Notes: generated by a model not told the origin, from the letters alone. Shown: positions 45,944 to 57,170, counted from the stretch's first letter. The stretch: DNA of 64,000 bases from Martinezella miluonensis (GCF_900094545.1 NZ_FMAH01000008.1:62001-126000); one strand, 5' to 3'. Program-made: numbers and translations.

Positions 45944-46660
45944 ATGCGCGAAATCATTTTCGATACGGAAACCACAGGCCTCGACAACAGGGCGGACCGT
46001 ATCATCGAAATCGGCGGCATCGAGCTCATCAACCATTTCCCGACCGGCAAGACACTGCATCTCTTCATCAATCCCGGCGACCGAAAGGTCCATCCGGATG
46101 CGCTAGCCGTCCACGGTATTACCGATGAATCGCTGAAGGACAAACCGCCCTTCGAAACCGTTGCGGATCAAATTCTCGAATTCTTCGGCGATGCCAAATG
46201 GATCGCGCACAACGCCACCTTCGATATGGGCTTCGTCAATGCGGAGTTCGCAAGGCTCGGCCGGCCGCCGATCCTGCCGGATATGGTGATCGACACGCTG
46301 GCGATGGCCCGGCGCAAGCACCCCATGGGTCCAAATTCGCTGGATGCGCTCTGCCGCCGCTACGGCATCGACAATTCGCATCGCACCAAGCACGGAGCGT
46401 TGCTCGACTCCGAACTACTGGCCGAAGTCTATATCGAGATGATCGGCGGCCGTCAGACCGCGCTTGGTCTTGGCAGCGCCAACGGTTCGTCGGCGCGTTC
46501 GCGCCAAAGCGATGAAGCGGCGGATGTCGTTGCCGATGTTCTTGCGCGGCCCAATCAGCTGCCTAGTCGGTTGAGCGATGAAGAACTCGCCGCCCATTCG
46601 GCGCTGGTCGCCAAGCTCGGCGCGAAGGGAATCTGGTCCAAATATAGCGTGTCCGAATAG
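45944..46660 (+). CDS. dnaQ: DNA polymerase III subunit epsilon (proofreading exonuclease)
   Basis: The 238-residue 3'-5' exonuclease has the DEDDh catalytic set: D7 and E9 in IIFDTETTGLDN, AHNATFDMGFVNAE near 87-100 with the second Asp, and HRTKHGALLDSELLAEVY near 146-163 with the final His and Asp. A C-terminal tail (from about 175) would bind the alpha subunit. GGAAGGCGGAG precedes the ATG; an upstream extension of the frame overlaps coaE and is not used. A terminator follows the stop. Confidence 0.95.
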   Translation: MREIIFDTETTGLDNRADRIIEIGGIELINHFPTGKTLHLFINPGDRKVHPDALAVHGITDESLKDKPPFETVADQILEFFGDAKWIAHNATFDMGFVNAEFARLGRPPILPDMVIDTLAMARRKHPMGPNSLDALCRRYGIDNSHRTKHGALLDSELLAEVYIEMIGGRQTALGLGSANGSSARSRQSDEAADVVADVLARPNQLPSRLSDEELAAHSALVAKLGAKGIWSKYSVSE

Positions 46661-46684
46661 GGTGCTTTCCTAAGCGCATAAAAG

Positions 46685-46716
46685 AAAATGCCCGGACTGT
46701 GATCCGGGCATTTTCG
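46685..46716 (+). terminator. Bidirectional terminator between dnaQ and secB
   Basis: AAAATGCCCGGA (46685-46696) pairs perfectly with TCCGGGCATTTT (46703-46714), with A and T runs on both sides that suit both convergent genes. Confidence 0.9.
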
Positions 46717-46740
46717 TTTCCAGGGTGGAAAAATTCAGAC

Positions 46741-47223
46741 TTAGTTCGGAACGGCCGAGACCTGGGCGCGGGCCTGTTCTTCGGCCATACGCTGCGTGAA
46801 CATCTGCGCGAAATCGATCGGGTCGATCATCAGCGGCGGGAAGCCACCATTGCGGGTGACGTCGGCAATGATCTGACGGGCGAAGGGGAACAGCAAGCGC
46901 GGGCACTCGATGAAGAGCAGCGGCAGCATGTGTTCCTGGGGGAAGCCGGTAACACGGAAGACGCCGCCATAAACCAGCTCGGTGTGGAAGAGAACGCGCT
47001 CGCCGTCCTTGGCTTCGGCGTTCAGCGTCAGAACGACGTCGAAATCCTCGTCCGACAACGGGTTGGCGTTGACGTTGACATTGATGTTGATGTCCGGAGC
47101 ATTTTCCCTGGCCTGAAGCGAGCGCGGAGCACCCGGATTTTCGAAGGAAAGATCCTTGGTGTACTGAGCAAGGATGCTAAGGCTCGGGCTGGCTGCACCG
47201 TTTCCGCTGTTCTCGTTGGCCAT
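46741..47223 (-). CDS. secB: Protein-export chaperone SecB
   Basis: The 160-residue tetrameric chaperone keeps preproteins unfolded and hands them to Sec[21 protein letters not shown] (about 14-33) is the family signature, followed by alternating strands ([13 protein letters not shown]) and [20 protein letters not shown] (about 104-123) with [17 protein letters not shown]. Length is standard. It ends at a bidirectional terminator facing dnaQ. fxsA follows upstream on the same strand after a 94-base gap. Confidence 0.97.
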   Translation of the reverse strand: MANENSGNGAASPSLSILAQYTKDLSFENPGAPRSLQARENAPDININVNVNANPLSDEDFDVVLTLNAEAKDGERVLFHTELVYGGVFRVTGFPQEHMLPLLFIECPRLLFPFARQIIADVTRNGGFPPLMIDPIDFAQMFTQRMAEEQARAQVSAVPN

Positions 47224-47317
47224 GGGGGTGTCCTCTCACGTCTCGATGGGTGTCGCCATCTAGCATTTCGAATAGGGGTGCACAACCCTTATGCCCTGCC
47301 GCCTTGAGGCTGCGGCC

Positions 47318-47836
47318 CTAGTCCTCGAGCCGCTTCTGATCCGACCAGGGCGACTTGCGGTTTGGCTCGCGATGGAAATCGCTTTCGTCGAGATCGACCA
47401 CCGTTCCAGGCTTTTGCGGTCGCCCCTGCGGGCCGCCGCCGGGATACTGTCCGCGTCGAAAGGCGCGGGAATTGCCGACGATAATGATGCGTTTACGCAG
47501 CATCGTCCAGGCAAGATCGCGTACGGCCGGAATGAAAAGCAAGAGGCCGATGAGATCGGAGATGAAACCGGGCAGCATCAGGAAGAAAGCGGCGACGACG
47601 ATCATGGCGCCATGCACCATCTCGCGGCCGGGGTCGCCGCCATTGCGGCTTTCGGCCGAGATGCGCTGCAGGATGCCGATACCCTGAATTCTTAGCAGAA
47701 CGGCACCGAGCAGTACGCTGAGGATGACGAGCCCCAGTGTCGCCCAGACGCCGATCATCTTTCCGACGATGATGAATCCGGCAATTTCAGCCAGAGGCAT
47801 CAGGAAAACGAAGATAGGAAGAAGTGATAGGCGCAT
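47318..47836 (-). CDS. fxsA: FxsA family membrane protein
   Basis: The 172-residue protein has about four hydrophobic segments (3-24, 30-48, 76-92, 94-104), with LMPLAEIAGFIIVG and GAMIVVAAFFLMLPGFISDL as family marks. E. coli FxsA is linked to phage T7 exclusion; in most bacteria its job is unknown. The C-terminal tail is polar and Gly/Pro-rich. It lies upstream of secB on the same strand and divergent from the Tim44-like gene. Identification is firm, function is not. Confidence 0.85.
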   Translation of the reverse strand: MRLSLLPIFVFLMPLAEIAGFIIVGKMIGVWATLGLVILSVLLGAVLLRIQGIGILQRISAESRNGGDPGREMVHGAMIVVAAFFLMLPGFISDLIGLLLFIPAVRDLAWTMLRKRIIIVGNSRAFRRGQYPGGGPQGRPQKPGTVVDLDESDFHREPNRKSPWSDQKRLED

Positions 47837-47982
47837 GTTACGGTGGTCCTGAAAGCGGGTTTCTTCGCGTAAGCGTTGGTTTCTCGCATATAATAAAGAA
47901 ACTGGTCCGCTATTTGAATGATAGATCGATGCGGACTATATGGGGATTGAAACTTTAATTTTAACGGTGGTTCCAATACGAG

Positions 47983-48684
47983 ATGGGTGCAAACGACTTT
48001 GTGACGATCTTTTTCCTGGTGGCGGCGGTGCTGATCTTCTTTCAGTTGCGCAGTGTCCTTGGTCGCCGCACGGGAAACGAGAAGCCGCCGCGCGATCTCT
48101 ATGGCTCCGCTGATCCGGCAAACGGCCCGACGCCGCCGGATGCAGGCAAGGTGGTGACCTTGCCGCGCCGCGATGCGACCGAAGAGGAAGATCGTTTTGC
48201 AGCCGTGGACGCCTTCACGCCGGCCGGCACTCAGCTGAATAATTCGCTGCGCGAAGTCAGCAAGGCCGATTCTTCCTTCAACCCGAAGGAATTCGTCAAT
48301 GGCGCTCGCACGGCCTACGAGATGATCGTCATTGCCTTCGCCGACGGCGACCGCAAATCTTTGAAGGGGCTTTTGTCCCGCGAAGTTTATGAAGGCTTCG
48401 ACGCAGCCATCGCCGATCGCGAAGGCAAGGGCGAGAAGGTCAAGTCGACCTTCGTCGGCATCGACAAGGCCGATATCGTCACTGCCGAGGTGAAGGGGAC
48501 CGAAGCTTTCGTCACCATGCGCATCGTCAGCCAGATGATCTCGGCCACCTATGACAAGGCCGGTGCACTGATCGATGGCGATGCGGAGGCTGTGGCGGAG
48601 ATCAGCGATCTCTGGACCTTTGCCCGCGATACGCGTTCCCGCGATCCGAACTGGAAACTTGTGGCGACCGAATCCGAACAATGA
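47983..48684 (+). CDS. Tim44/TimA family putative adaptor protein
   Basis: The 233-residue protein has one N-terminal membrane segment (FVTIFFLVAAVLIFFQL, about 6-22), a low-complexity linker, and a C-terminal Tim44-like domain (about 95-230): PKEFVNGARTAYEMIVIAFA, LKGLLSREVYEGFDAAI, DIWTF-like DLWTFARDTRSRDPNWKL. The mitochondrial Tim44 family tethers the import motor; bacterial members are membrane-bound with unknown partners. It begins a four-gene run with overlapping starts and stops (its TGA overlaps the mltA ATG by 4 bases). Confidence 0.85.
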   Translation: MGANDFVTIFFLVAAVLIFFQLRSVLGRRTGNEKPPRDLYGSADPANGPTPPDAGKVVTLPRRDATEEEDRFAAVDAFTPAGTQLNNSLREVSKADSSFNPKEFVNGARTAYEMIVIAFADGDRKSLKGLLSREVYEGFDAAIADREGKGEKVKSTFVGIDKADIVTAEVKGTEAFVTMRIVSQMISATYDKAGALIDGDAEAVAEISDLWTFARDTRSRDPNWKLVATESEQ

Positions 48685-49799
48685 CGAGCCCATCGCAGGA
48701 ATTCAGGCTGGAGCCGGCAACCTTCGCCGATCTGAAGGGCTGGAAGGACGACGATCCTTCCAGCCTTTTTCGCGCTATGAGGGACTGTCGGACCCATATC
48801 CGCAATGTGAAGCCCTATCGCACCGGCACAGCCGGGCTGACGGCCGAGGATCTCCTGACGCTGCTTGATGAGGCGGAAGGAAGCGAGCCGCAAGATGCGG
48901 CCGAGGCCCGCGCCTTCTTCGAAGAGCATTGCCAGCCCTTCTTCATCCGTCGCGGCGATGGCGGAAATGGTTTCGTGACGGCATTCTTTGAGCCGGAGAT
49001 TGAGGTCTCGGCCATACAGGATGAAACCTATCGCTATCCGTTCTATCGGCGGCCGGACGATCTGATCGATCTGGACGATAGCAACCGGCCGGTGGATCTC
49101 GATCCGTCCTATATGTTCGGACGCCTCCGCGACGGGGCGATTTCAGCCTATCCGGACCGTGGCGAGATCGATCGCGGCTACCTTGAAGGCAAGGACCTGG
49201 AAATTGCCTGGGCGAAATCCAAGGTCGATGTCTTCTTCGTGCATGTGCAGGGTGCTGCCCGTCTGCGCTATCCGGATGGGCAGCTTGGTCGCATCACCTA
49301 TGCTGCCAAGGCCGGGCATTCCTTCTCGGCGGTGGGCCGTTTGCTGATCGACCGTGGCTTGCTCGACCGCGCAACGATCTCCATGCAAACGATCCGCGAC
49401 TGGCTTTATGCCCATCCGGAGCAGGTCGACGAAGTCCTCTCGCACAATCGCTCTTACATTTTCTTCCGCGAGGCCGATGTTAGCGATGAGACCCTCGGCC
49501 CGATCGCGGCCGCCAAGGTGCCCTTGGTAGCCGGTCGTTCGCTGGCGGTCGACCGGCTGATCCATACCTTCGGTTTCCCATTCTTCATCCGCTCGGAAAG
49601 CCTGAAGCATCTCGATGACGGCAAGCCGTTCGCCCGGCTGATGCTGGCGCTCGACACCGGCTCGGCGATCGTCGGACCGGCGCGCGGCGATATCTTTACC
49701 GGTTCGGGCTATGATGCCGGGGAGCTTGCCGGCACCGTGCGCAACGACGCCGATTTTTATATACTCATTCCAAAGGCGGCAGCGCGAAGGTTTGGCTGA
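48681..49799 (+). CDS. mltA: Membrane-bound lytic murein transglycosylase A (MltA)
   Basis: The 372-residue protein cleaves peptidoglycan glycan strands. The MltA barrel domain shows FFIRRGDGGNGFVTAFFEPE (about 80-100) and AWAKSKVDVFFVHVQGAARL (about 176-195). The C-terminal 3D domain shows RLMLALDTGSAIVGPARGD with the catalytic Asp (about 318-340) and FTGSGYDAGELAG. No clear signal peptide is present, which is odd for an envelope enzyme; anchoring might need the neighbouring Tim44-like protein. Overlaps: 4 bases with that gene, one base with smr. Confidence 0.93.
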   Translation: MTSPSQEFRLEPATFADLKGWKDDDPSSLFRAMRDCRTHIRNVKPYRTGTAGLTAEDLLTLLDEAEGSEPQDAAEARAFFEEHCQPFFIRRGDGGNGFVTAFFEPEIEVSAIQDETYRYPFYRRPDDLIDLDDSNRPVDLDPSYMFGRLRDGAISAYPDRGEIDRGYLEGKDLEIAWAKSKVDVFFVHVQGAARLRYPDGQLGRITYAAKAGHSFSAVGRLLIDRGLLDRATISMQTIRDWLYAHPEQVDEVLSHNRSYIFFREADVSDETLGPIAAAKVPLVAGRSLAVDRLIHTFGFPFFIRSESLKHLDDGKPFARLMLALDTGSAIVGPARGDIFTGSGYDAGELAGTVRNDADFYILIPKAAARRFG

Positions 49800-50383
49800 T
49801 GGCCCCGGAACGAAAGGACAAGGAGCGTAAGCTCAGCACGGAGGACCGCATCCTCTGGGGCAAGGTTGCCAAAAGCACGCGCCCCATGCCAGGCCGCATG
49901 GCGGATGTCGAGGCTTTCGAAGCGGCGCTGGCGGCTGAAGCCGAAGGCGAGGAAAGTGTCCGCGTCGCAAAGGCAAAGATAGCGCCCGTCACCTCGGAGG
50001 CGCAGGAAGCTTCGGCACCCGCAAAGCAGCCCGCTGGCCGCCATCATCCGCTGGAACGTCCCGTCAAGCGCAAGATCGCCAAGGGTCGGCTGGCGCTGGA
50101 AGCGCGCATCGATCTTCACGGTCTGATCCAGAGCGAGGCGCATGGCATGCTTCTGGATTTCCTTCTGCGAGCGCATGGTCGCGGTCTCCGGCATGTGCTG
50201 GTCATTACCGGCAAGGGTAGCTCCATGGGCAGCGAAGGCGCCCTCAAGCGTGCCGTGCCGCTCTGGTTTTCCAAGCCGGAATTCCGTTTCCTGATTTCCT
50301 CCTACGAGACTGCGGCTCAGCACCATGGCGGCGACGGCGCGCTCTATATTCGCCTCGCGCGCGCAAAGGGGGAGAAGCCATGA
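49799..50383 (+). CDS. Smr/MutS2-domain family protein
   Basis: The 194-residue protein has a basic, low-complexity first half and a C-terminal Smr domain (about 95-190): ALEARIDLHGLIQSEAHGML with the DLHG motif, then GRGLRHVLVITGKGSSMGSE with the TGKG motif, and a final PEFRFLISSYETAAQHHGGDGALYIRL. Smr domains are nucleic-acid nicking or binding modules. It overlaps mltA by one base and the XRE gene by four (ATGA). Confidence 0.88.
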   Translation: MAPERKDKERKLSTEDRILWGKVAKSTRPMPGRMADVEAFEAALAAEAEGEESVRVAKAKIAPVTSEAQEASAPAKQPAGRHHPLERPVKRKIAKGRLALEARIDLHGLIQSEAHGMLLDFLLRAHGRGLRHVLVITGKGSSMGSEGALKRAVPLWFSKPEFRFLISSYETAAQHHGGDGALYIRLARAKGEKP

Positions 50384-50745
50384 CCCCCTTCGGCGAAGCG
50401 GTACGAAAGCTGAGATTGCGCAAGGGCGTCTCGCAGAAGCAGATGGCCGCCGCGCTGAATGTGACTCCGGCTTATTTATCCGCCTTAGAACACGGAAAGC
50501 GCGGCACGCCGACCTTCGATCTGCTGCAGCGTATCGCCGGATATTTCAACATTATCTGGGATGAGGCCGAGGAGTTGTTCCTGCTGGCACGATTTTCCGA
50601 TCCGCGCATCGTCGTCGATACATCGGGGCTTGCGCCCGAATACACGGCCTTTGTCAACCGCTTGGCGGGCAAGATTCGTAACCTTGACGCCGCAACGATC
50701 CGAGAGCTAGATCGCGTTCTCGAAAATGGCGGGAAAACCGGCTGA
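50380..50745 (+). CDS. XRE-family helix-turn-helix regulator
   Basis: The 121-residue protein has an N-terminal Cro/CI-type domain: VRKLRLRKGVSQKQMAAALN (about 8-27) with the recognition helix VTPAYLSALEHGKRG (about 28-42), then TFDLLQRIAGYF. The rest is helical and of unknown role. It ends the Tim44-mltA-smr operon with a four-base ATGA overlap, 147 bases before gyrB. No ligand domain is visible. Its target is unknown, perhaps its own operon or gyrB. Confidence 0.88.
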   Translation: MTPFGEAVRKLRLRKGVSQKQMAAALNVTPAYLSALEHGKRGTPTFDLLQRIAGYFNIIWDEAEELFLLARFSDPRIVVDTSGLAPEYTAFVNRLAGKIRNLDAATIRELDRVLENGGKTG

Positions 50746-50792
50746 AAAGCGCCTTAATCCCCTGCTTTATGCCTGACTTCGGGGCCTTCCAT

Positions 50793-50821
50793 TTGGAAGT
50801 TCGGGGTGAAACATCCTATAT
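50793..50821 (+). promoter_or_regulatory. Candidate promoter for gyrB
   Basis: TTGGAA (50793-50798), a 17-base spacer and CTATAT (50816-50821) fit a vegetative alphaproteobacterial promoter, 72 bases before the gyrB ATG. Seen by eye only. Confidence 0.4.
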
Positions 50822-50892
50822 TCAGGGAAAGAAAAACCGCTGATTCGGCCGCGATCGGCGAGATTCTCTAAACACTGGAAAGACTTCAATAA

Positions 50893-53328
<2,436 letters not shown>

Positions 53329-53332
53329 TCTG

Positions 53333-53390
53333 GAGCATTTCCAGGAAAAGTGCGCAGCAGTTTTCCGTCCGGAACGCGTAAAGAAGCAAG
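53333..53390. repeat. Dispersed intergenic repeat, copy 3 (inverted)
   Basis: GAGCATTTCCAGGAAAAG then TGCGCAGCAGTTTTCCGTCC, followed by GGAACGCGT and AAGAAGCAAG, is the reverse-oriented relative of the unit at 22792-22854. It starts four bases after the gyrB stop. It lies between convergent genes, like the other copies. Confidence 0.78.
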
Positions 53391-53414
53391 AAAAGTTCTA
53401 TTGCCAAAAAAAGA

Positions 53415-53449
53415 AAAAGGCCCGCCCGGATGCTCCAGGCGGGCCTTTT
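53415..53449 (+). terminator. Bidirectional terminator after gyrB
   Basis: AAAAGGCCCGCC (53415-53426) pairs perfectly with GGCGGGCCTTTT (53438-53449), flanked by A and T runs, between convergent gyrB and the nitroreductase gene. Confidence 0.92.
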
Positions 53450-53463
53450 CTATTTATATCCAA

Positions 53464-54063
53464 TTACTTGGCGATGAAGGTGCCGTTAAAGGCGAGTTCC
53501 GAAAGCGGCTTGCGCTGGCTTGGCACTTCGCGCTCGCGCAGCTTTTCCGGAAGCTGGTTCTTGTCGCCGACCTTGCCGATCGCAACGGCTGCTTCGACGC
53601 GGAAGCCGTCGGGGATGCCGAGGACTTCATAGGACTTTTCGACGTGGAAACCGGTCATGCCGTGCGCTTCGTAGCCGGCTAGATGTGCCTGGACTGCCAG
53701 GAAGCCCCAGGCCGCGCCTGCATCGAAGGAATGGCTATAGCTGGGCTTCTGTTCGGCCGAGCCAAGCTCGCCATTGTGGGTGCGGGAAATGACGAAAAGC
53801 AGCGCGGATGCGGACTTTACCCAGCCTTGGTTGAACTCGACCAGGACGCTCAGGAACTTGTCCCAGTGCTCCGAGCCGCGAAGGGCGTAAAGGAAGCGCC
53901 AGGGCTGCAGGTTCGAGGCGGATGGTGCCCAATGCGCTGCTTCCAGGATGGTCAACAGATCGGCTTCCGGCATACTCTCGTTGGAATAGGCGCGGGGTGA
54001 CCAGCGGTCGAGAAAAAGCTTGTCGATGGGGTATTGGGATTCGCGGCTGTTGCTTGATGTCAT
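53464..54063 (-). CDS. Nitroreductase family protein
   Basis: The 199-residue flavin enzyme has the nitroreductase pattern RWSPRAYSNE near 20 (FMN-contacting Arg), LLTILEAAHWAPSASNLQPW (about 36-55), and AWGFLAVQAHLAGYEAHGMT (about 117-136). The fold reduces nitro compounds or quinones with NAD(P)H. The physiological substrate is not visible. The small DUF2218 gene lies 81 bases upstream on the same strand and may be cotranscribed. Confidence 0.88.
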   Translation of the reverse strand: MTSSNSRESQYPIDKLFLDRWSPRAYSNESMPEADLLTILEAAHWAPSASNLQPWRFLYALRGSEHWDKFLSVLVEFNQGWVKSASALLFVISRTHNGELGSAEQKPSYSHSFDAGAAWGFLAVQAHLAGYEAHGMTGFHVEKSYEVLGIPDGFRVEAAVAIGKVGDKNQLPEKLREREVPSQRKPLSELAFNGTFIAK

Positions 54064-54144
54064 TGGGGGCTTCTTTCGCTAGAGGGGGCCGGTTGCCGAT
54101 CTTGGAAAATGAGATCGTGGGCGGCTGATAAACTGAAGGGTGGC

Positions 54145-54444
54145 TTACGCGGCGCTCGCGTCGGCGATCCAGACGAAGTCGAGTTCTTCACGGAAGGCGA
54201 AGCGCTTCAGATGATCGGCGACGACATTTTGCATGCGCTCAAGATCTTCGGACTTCTCGACATTCAAGGTCAGGATCAAGTTGGTGGCGTCCGCTGCCAA
54301 TTCTAGAGATGTCTCAGGGCTGAACGGCACCTTGCCGGCGGTTTCGTTGAATTCCACCTCAAATTTGTGGCTCCAGTGCTTGCAGAGTTGCTGCAGATAG
54401 CGGCTGGCATGATCGGTTCTGACCGTAGAAACGGATTTCGCCAT
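54145..54444 (-). CDS. DUF2218 domain-containing protein
   Basis: The 99-residue cytosolic protein matches the DUF2218 family: VRTDHASRYLQQLCKHWSHK (8-27), FNETAGKVPF, and a C-terminal LERMQNVVADHLKRFAFREE with VWIADA at the end. The family often sits next to iron-uptake or reductase genes, and some members are linked to siderophore regions; here the partner is a nitroreductase. Function is unknown. Its promoter gap with the divergent GST gene is 157 bases. Confidence 0.82.
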   Translation of the reverse strand: MAKSVSTVRTDHASRYLQQLCKHWSHKFEVEFNETAGKVPFSPETSLELAADATNLILTLNVEKSEDLERMQNVVADHLKRFAFREELDFVWIADASAA

Positions 54445-54601
54445 GGGATGCTCCAGTGAACTTGATCATAAGCTGCAGGTTTTCATACATAGCCGTATCC
54501 GCACGCGCCAGGTAGACAGTCTGTTTCAAGTTTGCGTTATTCCAGTGAAATTCTGTTCCGCTATGCTGTGAGCAAGAAGAAACGCGCGCGGAGACGGAAG
54601 C

Positions 54602-55555
54602 TTGCTGGTAAACGGGAAATGGACAGAAGATTGGCAGCCGGTCCAGGCCAAGGATGAGAAGGGCGGCTTCGTTCGCCAGACGTCGAGCTTTCGCAATTGG
54701 GTCACGCCCGATGGCCGGGCAGGTTCAACGGGCGAGGGCGGTTTCAAAGCGGAAGCCGGCCGTTATCACCTTTATGTTGCGCTGATCTGCCCCTGGGCGT
54801 CGCGCACCCTCATCGGGCGCAAGCTCAAGGGCCTGAAAGAGGCCATTTCTGTTTCCATCGTTGAGCCGGTGCTGTCCAAGCATGGCTGGCGCTTTGGCGA
54901 TTATCCGGGCGCTACGAATGACGCCGTCAATGGCGTCACCTACATGCACGAGATTTATACGAAGGCCGATCCGGCCTTCACCGGCCGTGCCACCGTGCCG
55001 GTGCTCTGGGACAAGCAGACCGGCACGATCGTCAACAACGAGTCATCCGATATCCTGCGGATGCTGAATGACGGCTTCGGCGATCTCGCCCGCAATGACA
55101 TCGATCTTTACCCGGCGGGCAAACGGGAAGATATCGACCGTTTCAATGCCCGGATCTATCCCGCCCTCAACAACGGCGTCTATCGTGCCGGCTTTGCCAC
55201 GACGCAGATCGCCTACGAGGAAGCTTTCAACGAGGTATTCAACTGCCTCGATTGGGTGGAGGCGGAGCTGGAGGGCAGGGACTTCCTCTTTGCCAATCAT
55301 CCCACTGAAAGCGATATCAGGCTGTTCGTCACCCTCGTCCGCTTCGATGTCGCCTATCATGGCCTGTTTAAATGCAATCTTCGCCGCCTCTCCGACTATG
55401 CCAATCTCCAGTCCTTCTGCCGTCGCATGCTTGATTGGCCGGGGATTGCAGAGACAGTCAGCTTCGATCACATCAAGCGCGGTTATTACTCGATAACGTC
55501 GCTCAATCCGGCCGGTATCGTGCCGCTCGGGCCCGCTCTCGACGAGCTGTTCTGA
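54602..55555 (+). CDS. Glutathione S-transferase family protein, glutathionyl-hydroquinone reductase type
   Basis: The 317-residue protein belongs to the Xi-class GSTs (YqjG/ECM4/PcpF type), which reduce glutathionyl-hydroquinones. The catalytic Cys is C63 in LYVALICPWASRTLIGRKL, with YTKADPAFTGRATVPVLWD, TIVNNESSDILRML and the typical second domain. TTG at 54602 is the start, preceded by GGAGACGGAAGC; no suitable ATG is nearby. Length matches the family. It is a single-gene unit divergent from DUF2218. Confidence 0.88.
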   Translation: MLVNGKWTEDWQPVQAKDEKGGFVRQTSSFRNWVTPDGRAGSTGEGGFKAEAGRYHLYVALICPWASRTLIGRKLKGLKEAISVSIVEPVLSKHGWRFGDYPGATNDAVNGVTYMHEIYTKADPAFTGRATVPVLWDKQTGTIVNNESSDILRMLNDGFGDLARNDIDLYPAGKREDIDRFNARIYPALNNGVYRAGFATTQIAYEEAFNEVFNCLDWVEAELEGRDFLFANHPTESDIRLFVTLVRFDVAYHGLFKCNLRRLSDYANLQSFCRRMLDWPGIAETVSFDHIKRGYYSITSLNPAGIVPLGPALDELF

Positions 55556-55619
55556 TACTCGACCATATGCGAAAACCGGTCTAAGGTCCGCCTCGTTCGA
55601 TAGAGCGGGGAGGACCGTC

Positions 55620-57038
55620 ATGAATTGGGAAGAGTTCCGGCAGTGGTCGGAGAAGGCGGCAAATTGGGGCGTGGATTATCGCGCGTCGCTTCGGGACAGG
55701 CCGGTACGGGCGAAGATGGTGCCGGGAGAAATATCCGCGCATATCGCTGATTCTCCACCGGAATCCGGCGAAGCCATGGAGGATATCTTCAAGGATTTTG
55801 AGGATATCCTTGTTCCCGGGATGACGCATTGGCAGCATCCGCGCTTCTTTGCTTATTTCCCTGCCAATGCGGCGCCGGTCTCGGTGATCGCCGAATATCT
55901 GGTCAGCGCCATCGCCGCCCAGTGTATGCTCTGGCAGACATCACCGTCCGCCACCGAATTGGAAACCAAGGTGGTCGACTGGCTGCGCCAAGCCCTCGGC
56001 CTGCCGGAGAGCTTCACCGGCGTCATACAGGATTCGGCGTCGACAGCAACACTTGCGGCCGTTCTCGTGATGCGCGAGAGAGCACTGAACTGGCAGGGCA
56101 ACAGCGGCGGGCTTGCAGCCAACAAGGCTGTGCGCATCTATTCCACCGATCAGGTTCACACCTCGATTGATCGCGCCATCTGGATTGCCGGTGTCGGCGG
56201 CGAAAATCTGGTGCGCATTCCCTCGGGTGGCCCCAGCAACGCCATGGACCCGCAGGCGCTTGTCGCCGCGATAGCGCGCGACCGCGCAGCCGGGCTGCTG
56301 CCGGCCGGCGTGATTGCCTGCGTTGGCGGCACCAGTGTCGGCGCTTGCGATGACATTGCCGCGGTTGTCGATGTCGCGCATGCAAACGGGCTCTACGTGC
56401 ATGTGGACGCCGCCTGGGCCGGTTCGGCGATGATCTGCCCGGAATTCCGCGAGCTCTGGCAGGGTGTCGAGCGGGCCGATTCCGTCGTCTTCAACCCGCA
56501 TAAGTGGCTTGGCGCTCAGTTCGATTGTTCTGTCCAGTTCGTTCGCGAGCCGGACGCGCTTGTGCGGACGCTCGCGATCCAGCCGGAATATCTGCGCACT
56601 CATGGCCATGACGGCATCATCAACTATTCGGAATGGTCCGTGCCGCTCGGCCGCCGCTTCCGTGCGCTGAAGCTCTGGTTCCTCCTGCGTTATCACGGGC
56701 TGGAAGGACTGCGGACGATGATCCGCAACCATGTCGCCTGGTCGCAGAATCTGGCTAAGCGTCTTGCCGACGAACCAGACTTTGAGATCGTGACGCAACC
56801 GTTCCTGTCGCTGTTCTCTTTCGATCACAAGGCACCCGCCGGTGTCGATCAGGAGGAGCATACGCAGCGCCTGATCACGGCGATCAACAATGACGGTCGA
56901 ATCTACCTGACACAGACCCGCGTCGGCGGTCGGTTCGTCATTCGTTTCCAGGCTGGTCAGTTCGAGGCGACGGCTGATGATATCGATACGGCTTTCGACG
57001 TCATCGTCGAAATCGCCAGATCGTTGCCATCGTCCTAG
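55620..57038 (+). CDS. PLP-dependent decarboxylase (aromatic-L-amino-acid decarboxylase type)
   Basis: The 472-residue group II decarboxylase has MTHWQHPRFFAYFPANAAPV (about 69-88), the PLP-ring-stacking His in TDQVHTSIDRA, HVDAAWAGSA (about 261-270) with the PLP Asp, and the Schiff-base Lys K295 in FNPHKWLGAQFDCS. The start FRQWSEKAANWGVDYR matches plant and animal aromatic decarboxylases. Substrate may be tryptophan, tyrosine or phenylalanine; product amines or aldehydes are possible. It lies between GST and FAH-family genes, with 64 bases to the former. Confidence 0.9.
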   Translation: MNWEEFRQWSEKAANWGVDYRASLRDRPVRAKMVPGEISAHIADSPPESGEAMEDIFKDFEDILVPGMTHWQHPRFFAYFPANAAPVSVIAEYLVSAIAAQCMLWQTSPSATELETKVVDWLRQALGLPESFTGVIQDSASTATLAAVLVMRERALNWQGNSGGLAANKAVRIYSTDQVHTSIDRAIWIAGVGGENLVRIPSGGPSNAMDPQALVAAIARDRAAGLLPAGVIACVGGTSVGACDDIAAVVDVAHANGLYVHVDAAWAGSAMICPEFRELWQGVERADSVVFNPHKWLGAQFDCSVQFVREPDALVRTLAIQPEYLRTHGHDGIINYSEWSVPLGRRFRALKLWFLLRYHGLEGLRTMIRNHVAWSQNLAKRLADEPDFEIVTQPFLSLFSFDHKAPAGVDQEEHTQRLITAINNDGRIYLTQTRVGGRFVIRFQAGQFEATADDIDTAFDVIVEIARSLPSS

Positions 57039-57170
57039 AAAAGCTGTTGTTCCGGTGCCGCAAGGCGGGACGTGTTATGCTCTTCGAAATCGATTGGTGA
57101 CACTGGTGAATAATTCGTTCATATATGGTAAAGCCAATCTCATCTTTGAAAATGCAGGGAAGGAAAATCC

